Below, piece after piece: positions 45,181 through 53,303 of a stretch of DNA of 64,000 bases. Location of the stretch: positions 62,001 to 126,000 of the forward strand of contig JAIQZO010000101.1 in NCBI GenBank assembly GCA_021777055.1. The letters are read 5' to 3'. Source of the DNA: Candidatus Anammoxibacter sp. (GTDB lineage Bacteria; Planctomycetota; Brocadiia; Brocadiales; Anammoxibacteraceae). Each line of letters begins with the position of its first letter. Position 1 is the stretch's first letter. Made by a program: the position numbers and the translations under genes. The notes under the pieces are model-generated. The model saw only the letters and a program-made list of their open reading frames with translations. It searched no databases and had not been told where the DNA came from.

Positions 45181-47184
45181 TCAGTGGTGGGTAATCAATT
45201 GAACCCTCTTGCTGTTAAATCCGTATGGTTGAAACTTAACCGCACCCCCTTCGTAGAATCTACCAAAAAATTCAAGAAAGATTAGCCTTGCAGGATGAAC
45301 AAACGAACTTATCAGGCATATTAGGAAGTTAAATGTATGACCTAGCACGAGTATAATTATAAAGGCAGCAATTCCTATAAAATCTATTGAGAGTGCAATT
45401 TCTGCTATTATGTTAAATGTCATTGCTACTATTGTGGTAGTAAGTCCCAGGGCCAGTAATCTTGAATAAGAGAGTATATCGCTTAAGAAACTAACGGAGC
45501 CATAGCTCCCAAGTATACCGTACATGCTTACAAGGCCGGTAATAACTCTTCCTATCCATGTCTTTTCACTTCTACCCTGTGTTACAACCAAACCAACTGC
45601 GCTGACTGCCGTCATGTATAGTCCGGTTTTATATATCCAGCCTGGCAGATCAATAAACAAAGGCATACTAATTATCGTAATGCCGGGCAAGAAAATTAAC
45701 CACAGTGCTCCGTCCAATACAGCGTTAGTCGTATGACCTCTCCTAAGTTCTCCGTACATCTTTAATGATACCCCGTAAAACTGATTAATCACACCTAAAC
45801 CTATTGCAAATACTAGTGCGATAATCGGCCTGGCAAGAGGATCGATTATCATCAACGTGTTTCGCAAACGCAATAGAAGGTTGTCCTCCCCCAAATATTT
45901 TTCGCTGTAGATGTCACCAGCCCATCCACCGGTTAACATACCTATTATAGCAGTACTGATGCCAGCATATAGAAAAAGGGCAAAGAATTCTTTTACTGCT
46001 TCATGGCCTCTGTACTTATGCATAACATAATATGAGAGTCCGATTAACATCGCTCCATATACCACATCTCCAAAACATATCCCAAAGAAAAGCAAGAATC
46101 CCAATGTTAAAAATGGTGTAGGGTCAAAGCTGAAATAATTCGGTAATCCGAACATGTTTGTTAATAGCTGTGCGGGTTTGAAAAATCTGTTGAGTTCAAT
46201 AGATACCGGGATGTTATCTTCTGGATTTGGGGAGTCATAGAGTGTGGAAACTTCCGGAAATTCGTCTCTTAATATCCTTTCCAGCCTTGTTATATCTGTC
46301 TCTTTGATATAACCCGAAACAATTACCATTCTTTTGGACGAAACGAACAAGTTTTTCTGGTGAATCTTTTCCTTTTCGTTTTCCCAATAGCTCAATGTGA
46401 TTTCAACTTCTTTATTATGTTTGTAGAGCTTTCTTACTCTAGATTCTAAATTTCTTAGTTTTCTATTAAATAATGCCAAATCGTTCTTGTGCGAGTTAAC
46501 TCTGTCGCTTATGTTTTCAATTGTTTCAGGGATCGGTATTTGGCAGAAGCTATATCTCTCTAAATGCTTTATCGCCTCGGTTGTCTCTCTTTTAAGGTAG
46601 AAAATTAACATCTCCGTCCTTTTCCCAGAAGAAACCGTTTGGCATTCCAGTGTTTCCATTGCGATGTCGTCCTTCAATAATTCTTGGGCTTTAGTTTTTG
46701 ATACATTACCAAAACATACTGTTACGTTCTCCATTTTCTTTAGCTCGTTAATCGTATATGGTAATTTAAGGAACAGGGAAAGATATTTCAGCTCTGTTTC
46801 TGCTTTTGAAATGTTGTTTGAGATGACTTGGTATTCATTCTCTATCTGCTTGCACTCTTCAAAAAGATTTTCCATATCAAATGTACTGATAGCTTTATTA
46901 AACTCAATTTCATTCACCTGGATTGGGATGGAGAAAAAATTTTCGAAGAGGCTCTTCTTGCTTTTTAAAAACAGATCAAAGGTGTTTTTAATAGTATGTA
47001 GTTTAAATATGTTCTCGTCGGGTTTACCTGTTTTTGTCTCTATTCTTTTTATCTCTTTCCCAAATTCATTCGAAAGCGCATCGGAAATATGTAAAACCCG
47101 CAACCTGTAAAGTTTGTCTAATAATTCATCTCTGCGGCTTAATGGGGCAATCATTGTTAATTTTTTTACATTTGCAATTGCCAT
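45181..47184 (-). CDS. atpI: V-type ATPase subunit I (membrane a-type subunit)
   Basis: This 667-residue stator subunit forms the ion half-channels next to the c-ring. The first 330 or so residues are a cytoplasmic coiled-coil region that holds the peripheral stalks (ANVKKLTMIAPLSRRDELLDKLY at the start). The rest has about seven transmembrane helices. Conserved phrases are PTPFLTLGFLLFFGICFGDVVYG and LSDILSYSRLLALGLTTTIVAM; the latter holds the essential Arg of the ion path. It ends with FYEGGAVKFQPYGFNSKRVQ. It starts 2 nt after atpH. Confidence 0.93.
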   Translation of the reverse strand: MAIANVKKLTMIAPLSRRDELLDKLYRLRVLHISDALSNEFGKEIKRIETKTGKPDENIFKLHTIKNTFDLFLKSKKSLFENFFSIPIQVNEIEFNKAISTFDMENLFEECKQIENEYQVISNNISKAETELKYLSLFLKLPYTINELKKMENVTVCFGNVSKTKAQELLKDDIAMETLECQTVSSGKRTEMLIFYLKRETTEAIKHLERYSFCQIPIPETIENISDRVNSHKNDLALFNRKLRNLESRVRKLYKHNKEVEITLSYWENEKEKIHQKNLFVSSKRMVIVSGYIKETDITRLERILRDEFPEVSTLYDSPNPEDNIPVSIELNRFFKPAQLLTNMFGLPNYFSFDPTPFLTLGFLLFFGICFGDVVYGAMLIGLSYYVMHKYRGHEAVKEFFALFLYAGISTAIIGMLTGGWAGDIYSEKYLGEDNLLLRLRNTLMIIDPLARPIIALVFAIGLGVINQFYGVSLKMYGELRRGHTTNAVLDGALWLIFLPGITIISMPLFIDLPGWIYKTGLYMTAVSAVGLVVTQGRSEKTWIGRVITGLVSMYGILGSYGSVSFLSDILSYSRLLALGLTTTIVAMTFNIIAEIALSIDFIGIAAFIIILVLGHTFNFLICLISSFVHPARLIFLEFFGRFYEGGAVKFQPYGFNSKRVQLITHH

Positions 47185-47186
47185 TG

Positions 47187-47501
47187 TTAAGCCTCGCTTA
47201 ATTTCTTTAATACAAGACCAACCATTTCATCCTCTATCTCAGGATCAATTTCTTCTATTTTCTTTATTTTCTGTTCAAACGTGTGTTTTACCTTGTTTTC
47301 TTCTTCTAGCTGTTTCTTTTGTATCTGCACTTTGAGTTCTTCTGCATCCTTGTTAAATTCTTTTTGCAATCGGTCTGTTATTTTAGAGATCTCTTGTTCT
47401 ATCTCTTTTTCTCTTTGCCTTGCTTTCGTTTTGGCCTCCAATATAATATTGTTTGCTTCTTCTTCAATTTTTAATATGGAGGTTACTATGTCTTCTTTCA
47501 C
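47187..47501 (-). CDS. atpH: V-type ATPase subunit H/G (peripheral stalk coiled coil)
   Basis: This protein of about 104 residues is predicted to be one long charged coiled coil (ILKIEEEANNIILEAKTKAR, KEIEQEISKITDRLQKEF), as expected for the small stalk partner of subunit E. The GTG start at 47501 is chosen because a G-rich ribosome-binding site (AGGGGGGGG) lies six nt upstream and the preceding in-frame residues lack coiled-coil character. It is the first gene of the operon and is followed by atpI after 2 nt. Confidence 0.8.
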   Translation of the reverse strand: MKEDIVTSILKIEEEANNIILEAKTKARQREKEIEQEISKITDRLQKEFNKDAEELKVQIQKKQLEEENKVKHTFEQKIKKIEEIDPEIEDEMVGLVLKKLSEA

Positions 47502-47624
47502 CAGATACCCCCCCCTGGGACGGACGTTCTTGTAATAAATTATGCATGTAACGCCTGTCTTCGCTCTATCTTTGCTCAAATTTCCATTGTCAGAGCCTCG
47601 ACGGTGCGAAATCCGTGTTTCCGG

Positions 47625-47658
47625 TTTGGTTCAATCAACTTGAACAGATTTAACCAAA
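47625..47658. promoter_or_regulatory. Nested dyad upstream of the V-ATPase operon
   Basis: Outer arms TTTGGTT (47625-47631) and AACCAAA (47652-47658) enclose an inner dyad GTTCAA/TTGAAC (47629-47634, 47640-47645). It lies about 125 nt upstream of the atpH start, where the promoter should be. It could be an operator or a structured leader; no -35/-10 pair was clear. Confidence 0.3.
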
Positions 47659-47706
47659 ATTTTAGCGTTGCATGCACGTTCCTTAACAATAAATATAAAG
47701 AGTTCT

Positions 47707-48873
47707 TTACTTGAGAGAACCATGTTTTCCTATTACTACGTTATGGCTGCGGATTTCTGCCTCAACTCGTCTTTCCCATAACCGATGTCGCTGTTCCTTT
47801 GCCTCTCTTCTGCAGTTTTCTGCCTCATCCTCTTTGCCTAATCTTTGATATGCAATCGCCAGGTTTTCCCATGCAGGCTCAAAATAAAGATCGATATCCA
47901 AGCATTGCTTGAATTGCGTAACCGCTTCTTTATCAAACCCCTTTTCCATTAATTTTTTGCCTTCAGCAAGGCACTCCTCGATATTTTCTTTATCCGCTTC
48001 AAGGCGCAGCCGAATAGCATCTTCAGATTTCAATGTGACCACAGAACACGGCACTTCCCTGGTTACCTTTTCCATTACGCTTCCGGCCAGAACTCTGGTA
48101 AGAGCGCTTTTTCCAATTGATCCTATTACTAGTAAATCAGTTTTATGATCGGAAAGAGTTTTAAGTATCTCTTTGTACGGCTTGCCCCTTAAAACCTCTC
48201 TCTCCACTTTTACATCATAAAAGTCAAAATTCTCAAGAAATTTTTCAAACTGTGACTCTTCATGTTTAGCGTATGTGTCTTCCTCTTCATAAGGTATTAC
48301 GCTAGGTCCGCCATAATCATGTTCCGTTGATTGGATTACTGTTAGGACCTTCAGCTCTGCTTTAAAACTCTCTGCTAAATGTATGGCATTTTCCAACGCC
48401 CGCTTTGAAGCCTCTGAAAAATCTATGGGGCAAAGTACTTTCTTTATTAAAGGAGGCGCCTCTTGTTTGACAACCCAAACCGGTTTATTGGATTTTCGCA
48501 TCACTTTACTTGCCGTAAGGCCTAATCGGAAGTGGTCGTCCTTTTCCTTTTCTCCCGATCCCATAATTATTAAATTTACATCATAAAAGTTTGCATGCTT
48601 AACAATTTGGTCAAATGGGCTTCCGGTTACTAGAAAGATCTCTCCAACTCTAACATTGTTCTCCTTAATCTTGCCTTGCACCTTAATTAAGCTGTTCTTG
48701 GTAAACTCTTTTATTTTTTCTAACCTATGCTTAGATTTATGCGCACCTGGAATTACATGAATTACCATAACCTCAGACTCAAATTTTTTTGCAATCTCTA
48801 TTGTCATCTGCATTGCGCTATCCGATGCGTTGGTAAAATCAGTGGCGAATAGGATTTTCTTTATCAGCTTCAT
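47707..48873 (-). CDS. Tandem universal stress protein with C-terminal TPR
   Basis: This protein has about 388 residues. Two UspA domains are fused: residues about 1-140 (IKKILFATDFTNASDSAM ending MRKSNKPVWVV) and about 150-285 (VLCPIDFSEASKRALENA ending CSVVTL). Each has the ATP-loop-type GS/GSG motif (MGSGEKEK and GSIGKSALTRVLAGSV). A short TPR (LAEGKKLMEKGFDKEAVTQF, AWENLAIAYQRLGKEDEAEN) occupies residues 300-370, an uncommon addition for this family. The ATG at 48873 has GGAGG nine nt upstream. USP proteins act in stress survival; the binding partner of the TPR is unknown. Confidence 0.88.
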   Translation of the reverse strand: MKLIKKILFATDFTNASDSAMQMTIEIAKKFESEVMVIHVIPGAHKSKHRLEKIKEFTKNSLIKVQGKIKENNVRVGEIFLVTGSPFDQIVKHANFYDVNLIIMGSGEKEKDDHFRLGLTASKVMRKSNKPVWVVKQEAPPLIKKVLCPIDFSEASKRALENAIHLAESFKAELKVLTVIQSTEHDYGGPSVIPYEEEDTYAKHEESQFEKFLENFDFYDVKVEREVLRGKPYKEILKTLSDHKTDLLVIGSIGKSALTRVLAGSVMEKVTREVPCSVVTLKSEDAIRLRLEADKENIEECLAEGKKLMEKGFDKEAVTQFKQCLDIDLYFEPAWENLAIAYQRLGKEDEAENCRREAKEQRHRLWERRVEAEIRSHNVVIGKHGSLK

Positions 48874-49129
48874 GTCGTTTTCCTCCAAAATTGTTTTTGT
48901 TATTAGGAACACTGTAACATAGTTTTGCTGAAACTACGTAAGATTAAGACAAGTGGCTCTTTATAAAGTCTCCTTTCGTGTTGGAGGCGGCTTTTAGGCG
49001 GTGTCCTGGTCCTTGGTCGGTGTGTCTCGATATGTGTAAACTTAACTGCTTCTCTATTAATATTAACAGCAAAAAGAGGCGTTTTCAAGGAATACAACAA
49101 ATATAAAAGATTGCATATGTCACATCCTG

Positions 49130-49158
49130 TTGACAATTACAATTAACCATGCTATAAC
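49130..49158 (+). promoter_or_regulatory. Sigma-70 promoter upstream of the response regulator
   Basis: TTGACA (49130-49135) and TATAAC (49153-49158) are exactly 17 nt apart. Transcription would start near 49165, giving a leader of about 170 nt before the response regulator ATG. The 463-bp gap between the divergent usp and response regulator genes (48874-49336) shows nothing else. Confidence 0.7.
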
Positions 49159-49336
49159 TTATTTATACACTGATAGATCTGTGAATATCGAAGTTATAAA
49201 ACTAGAAAATAATATATTAAGATAAAGGAATTGAAAATAGGCAGACAAAATAGATATCTGAAGGACCTCTTGAAGGAAGATTAAATTTTTCGCAAGTACT
49301 TTTTTCTGCAAGTACCTGCAAATACATAGGTACATT

Positions 49337-49717
49337 ATGAAAAGAAAGATATATATAATAGATGATGATCTGGACATCGTGGAGTCTACAAAAATCATTT
49401 TAGAGGCAAGCGGTTATGATGTTAAGACTGCTTATACTTTAGAAGAGGGTGCCGGTTTAATAAACAAAGAGCTTCCAGACCTGATAATTTTAGACGTAAT
49501 GTTTCCTGGAAACCAGAGCGGAGGATTTGAACTTTGCCGCAACCTTAAGGCAAACAGTGAGACCAAAAAAATACCCATTGTCATGTTCACTGCCGTCAAC
49601 CGTAAATGGCTTTTTAAACATAGCATTGATGATGATTGGCTGCCCGCAGATGAATTTCTGGATAAACCTGTTGATCCGGCGGATCTGCTTAGAAAGATAA
49701 AGAAGTATCTGGATTAA
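49337..49717 (+). CDS. Stand-alone response regulator receiver protein (CheY-like)
   Basis: This 126-residue protein is a single receiver domain with no output domain. The acidic pocket is DDD at residues 9-11, the phosphorylation site is Asp53 in ILDVMFPG, Thr85 lies in MFTAVN, and Lys110 is in FLDKPVDP. It would receive phosphate from a histidine kinase encoded elsewhere. It is monocistronic, with its own promoter and a hairpin about 140 nt downstream. The divergent neighbour is a stress protein, which hints at but does not prove a stress-signalling role. Confidence 0.9.
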   Translation: MKRKIYIIDDDLDIVESTKIILEASGYDVKTAYTLEEGAGLINKELPDLIILDVMFPGNQSGGFELCRNLKANSETKKIPIVMFTAVNRKWLFKHSIDDDWLPADEFLDKPVDPADLLRKIKKYLD

Positions 49718-50342
49718 TTAAATAGGACAAAGACCTACGTCTTATTCATTGTTTTATGTATACTTTAGATGTCTAAAAACCTTCCATGGCAGCCTGTAAG
49801 GTTGACACTGTTTTGTCGTAAGGTGTGGTTTATATTAGTTAATATAGCTTAACGGGAGTATAGATACTCCTTTTTTCTTTCTTCATAGATGCTTTATATG
49901 ACATTGAAATCTTTATAGAAATCTGTTTTGTAAGTTAAAATTGATATTTAAATTGCAATATGATAGAATGCTTCATTTATTGACATCGTTTATGTATAGG
50001 TTGAAGTTTGTTTCGTGCCAAATATATAGAATTGTACAGAAATGTGCATGGTAATGGTTAAACTCTCTAGCGAGAAAACAGAGTTGTGCAGACTAAAACG
50101 ATGTGGCATTATAATTAGCTGTTAAAGATTATACGACAGGTAAGTGAGATGAAAGATTGGTGGTCCTTTGCGGATATGGTTTCGTCCATTACCTTTTTAA
50201 AGACAGAATAGTAATTATTGCTGCAGTTATTGTTAAGTGCTTTTAATTAACAGTAGTGGATGAGCTCAACACTGGTTTAATAAAACGCAATAGAAATAAT
50301 TTTGACTTTTGTGCTAGAAATTTTGAAAAGGAGAATGGTTTT
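49718..50342. other. Intergenic region between response regulator and ppdK
   Basis: These 625 bp contain the hairpin at 49855-49884 and otherwise AT-rich sequence. TTGACA at about 49981 has no good -10 partner. No gene is supported. Confidence 0.4.
49855..49884 (+). terminator. Rho-independent terminator
   Basis: GGAGTA and TACTCC form a 6-bp stem with a TAGA loop (49855-49870) followed directly by TTTTTTCTTTC. It probably ends the response regulator transcript. Confidence 0.65.
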
Positions 50343-53105
50343 ATGGCAAAGGCAATATATTTTTTCGCAAATAATAAAGCTGATGGAAATGCAGAGATGA
50401 GAAGCCTTTTGGGGGGGAAGGGTGCAAATCTTGCAGAAATGACAAACCTTGGCATACCGGTTCCGCCTGGATTTACCATAACCACTGAGATGTGCGATCA
50501 GTATGCAAAAAACGATCAAAAGTTCCCCTCCACGCTTGCGCGGGAGATAGATACAAATCTGTCGAGACTTGAAAAGGTGATGAATGCGAGCCTTGGTGAT
50601 CCTGTAAACCCATTGCTTGTGTCTGTTAGAAGTGGTGCAGCGTCATCTATGCCCGGTATGATGGATACGGTTCTTAACCTGGGGTTAAATCCTGATTCAG
50701 TGGACGGCTTGATAAAAAAGACTGGTAATGAGAAGTTTGGATGGGACGCATACCGACGTTTTATTACCATGTTCAGTGACGTGGTTATGGGGCTTGATCG
50801 TCAGCTTTTTGAAGAGAAGTTGGAAGAGGAGAAGAAAAAAGCAAAAGTTGAGACTGATATAGATTTAAGCGTTGAGCAGCTTAAAGAGCTTATTGAAGAT
50901 TACCTTGTAATTTATAAAGATAATACGGGGAAAGATTTTCCTACGTCGCCTAAAGAGCAACTATACAAGGCAATTGAAGCTGTGTTCAAATCATGGAATA
51001 ATCCCCGTGCTGTAAAATATAGAGAGTTATACAATATTAAGGGGTTGTTGGGTACAGCGGTAACTGTTCAGTCTATGGTATTTGGTAATATGGGAAATGA
51101 TTGTGCCACCGGGGTCTGCTTTACCAGAGATCCGTCTACAGGGAAGAACAAGTTTTATGGTGAGTTCCTTATAAATGCTCAGGGTGAAGATGTTGTTGCC
51201 GGGATCCGTACGCCTGATCCTATTGAGGATCTAAAAAAGAAGATGCCGGACTTGTACAAAACGCTGATTGATATAAAAAATAATTTGGAATCTCATTATA
51301 AAGATGTGCAGGATATGGAGTTTACTATCCAGGAAGGCAAGCTTTTTATGCTGCAGACCAGGAATGGAAAACGAACTGCACAGGCGGCTTTGAAGATTGC
51401 AGTGGATTTGGAAAAAGAGGGTGTTATTGACAAAAAAACTGCGGTACTCAGGGTAGATCCTCATCAGCTGGATCAGCTTTTACACCCTACGTTTGATCCT
51501 AAAGCAGAGAGAAACATTATTGCAAACGGTCTTCCTGCTTCGCCTGGTGCTGCAACTGGAAAGGTTGTTTTCAGTGCTGAAAAGGCGGAAGAGATGGCGG
51601 CAAAAGGTGAAAAGGTAATCCTTGTCAGGATTGAAACATCGCCTGAAGACATCGGAGGGATGTATGTCGCACAGGGAATTCTCACTGCCAGGGGTGGAAT
51701 GACATCCCATGCGGCAGTTGTTGCCAGGGGCATGGGTACGTGCTGTGTTGCTGGGTGTGGAAGCGTGCATATCAATTATGGCAAAAATCAGTTTGTTGTT
51801 GGTGGGACGGTTGTTAAAGCTGGTGATTACATCTCGCTTGATGGAAGTTTGGGTGAAGTGATCCTGGGTGAGCTTCCGACAGTTGAACCAAAGCTCAGTG
51901 CTGATTTTAACAAAATAATGAAATGGGCAGATGAGTATAGGAGGCTTCAGATAAGGACCAATGCAGATACACCACAAGATGCGAAAAGGGCAAGGGACTT
52001 TGGGGCGGAAGGTATAGGCTTGTGCAGAACAGAGCATATGTTTTTTGACGAGGACCGCATTGCTTACGTTAGACAGATGATAATGGTTGCCGGTGATGTA
52101 AAGTCGCTGTCATGCTTGCTTGCCGATACAAAGAGCGAACTTGATAAATCCGAGAACGTTAGTAATGTAGAGTTAGATAAAGAGATAAAGCAATTAGAAA
52201 AGAGGCTGGAAGGCCCTCTATCCTTGTACAATGGAGCATTAAAGAAGTTGTTGCCTATGCAGAGAGCTGACTTTGAAAAGATTTTCAAGGTGATGGACGG
52301 TCTACCTGTAAATATCAGGCTATTGGATCCTCCATTGCATGAGTTTTTACCAAAGGAAAAAGCCCTTCAGGAGGCTTTGGCCGAACAGATGGGTATTACT
52401 GCAAAGGATGTGGTGCAAAAACTGGAAAGTCTTGAAGAGGTTAATCCTATGCTTGGTTTGCGAGGCTGCCGTTTAGGGTTAATGTATCAGGAAATCTATG
52501 ATATGCAGGTGCAGGCAATCATGGAGGCTGCTTGTAACTCCAAAAAGAAGAAAATCAACGTCGTTCCTGAGATTATGATTCCTTTGGTAGGTACCGAAGA
52601 AGAGATGAGGATTTTGCGAGATGAAGTGCAAAAGGTGGCTGATGGAGTGATTGTGAAAAAAGGGATAAAGGTTGATTATAAGATCGGTACGATGATTGAG
52701 ACTCCCAGAGCGGCATTAATAGCCAATCAGGTGGCTAAACATGCAGAGTTCTTTTCGTTTGGCACAAACGATTTGACCCAAATGACTTATGGGTACAGCC
52801 GCGATGATATAGGTTCCTTTACTCCCATGTATGAAAGCCGTGGTATATTAGATGGTGACCCATTTGAGTCGCTTGACCAGGAGGGTGTGGGGCAGTTGGT
52901 GAAGATGGGAATTAAAAAGGGTAAGCTGACAAGGCCGAGCCTGAAGGTTGGTGTCTGTGGTGAACACGGTGGTGATCCTTCTTCTATTGAGTTCTTTAAC
53001 AAGAACAGGTTGGATTATGTCAGCTGTTCGCCGTTTAGAGTTCCTATTGCGCGTCTCGCGTCTGCTATTGCTGCGATTAATGAAGAACAAGTGGTAGATG
53101 AATAA
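50343..53105 (+). CDS. ppdK: Pyruvate, phosphate dikinase
   Basis: This 920-residue enzyme interconverts pyruvate, ATP and phosphate with phosphoenolpyruvate, AMP and pyrophosphate. The N-terminal ATP-grasp domain starts GGKGANLAEMTNLGIPVPPGFTI. The swivelling phospho-His domain has GGMTSHAAVVARGMG with catalytic His near residue 456. The C-terminal PEP/pyruvate-binding barrel includes IRTNADTPQDAKRARDFGAEGIGLCRTEHMF, GTNDLTQMTYGYSRDD and VCGEHGGDP (read in segments). It lacks the HPr-type features of PEP synthase and enzyme I. The ATG at 50343 has AAGGAGA upstream; 29 in-frame codons before it are not conserved. It can serve gluconeogenesis or PPi-linked glycolysis. Confidence 0.95.
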   Translation: MAKAIYFFANNKADGNAEMRSLLGGKGANLAEMTNLGIPVPPGFTITTEMCDQYAKNDQKFPSTLAREIDTNLSRLEKVMNASLGDPVNPLLVSVRSGAASSMPGMMDTVLNLGLNPDSVDGLIKKTGNEKFGWDAYRRFITMFSDVVMGLDRQLFEEKLEEEKKKAKVETDIDLSVEQLKELIEDYLVIYKDNTGKDFPTSPKEQLYKAIEAVFKSWNNPRAVKYRELYNIKGLLGTAVTVQSMVFGNMGNDCATGVCFTRDPSTGKNKFYGEFLINAQGEDVVAGIRTPDPIEDLKKKMPDLYKTLIDIKNNLESHYKDVQDMEFTIQEGKLFMLQTRNGKRTAQAALKIAVDLEKEGVIDKKTAVLRVDPHQLDQLLHPTFDPKAERNIIANGLPASPGAATGKVVFSAEKAEEMAAKGEKVILVRIETSPEDIGGMYVAQGILTARGGMTSHAAVVARGMGTCCVAGCGSVHINYGKNQFVVGGTVVKAGDYISLDGSLGEVILGELPTVEPKLSADFNKIMKWADEYRRLQIRTNADTPQDAKRARDFGAEGIGLCRTEHMFFDEDRIAYVRQMIMVAGDVKSLSCLLADTKSELDKSENVSNVELDKEIKQLEKRLEGPLSLYNGALKKLLPMQRADFEKIFKVMDGLPVNIRLLDPPLHEFLPKEKALQEALAEQMGITAKDVVQKLESLEEVNPMLGLRGCRLGLMYQEIYDMQVQAIMEAACNSKKKKINVVPEIMIPLVGTEEEMRILRDEVQKVADGVIVKKGIKVDYKIGTMIETPRAALIANQVAKHAEFFSFGTNDLTQMTYGYSRDDIGSFTPMYESRGILDGDPFESLDQEGVGQLVKMGIKKGKLTRPSLKVGVCGEHGGDPSSIEFFNKNRLDYVSCSPFRVPIARLASAIAAINEEQVVDE

Positions 53106-53303
53106 TGCTTATGTGCTCTGTTAGGTAATAAGTGCACTGTATATAAAGTTAGTAATCGAAATCTTTACGATGTGACTTGTTTGTTAAAGATAGGTCACTC
53201 GTAAAGGGTTGGTTAGTTGTTGTGTTTACAATTAAAGGGGTAGAAAATAGTGCCTCTTTGTTATACTTTGTATGGCGTTTAAAGAAAATGAAAGGGGGGG
53301 TTT

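Noticed and set aside
51480..52037. 185-codon minus-strand frame inside ppdK
   Set aside because: It lies fully antisense to the conserved phospho-His and barrel domains, and the product is Cys- and His-rich without a recognisable motif.
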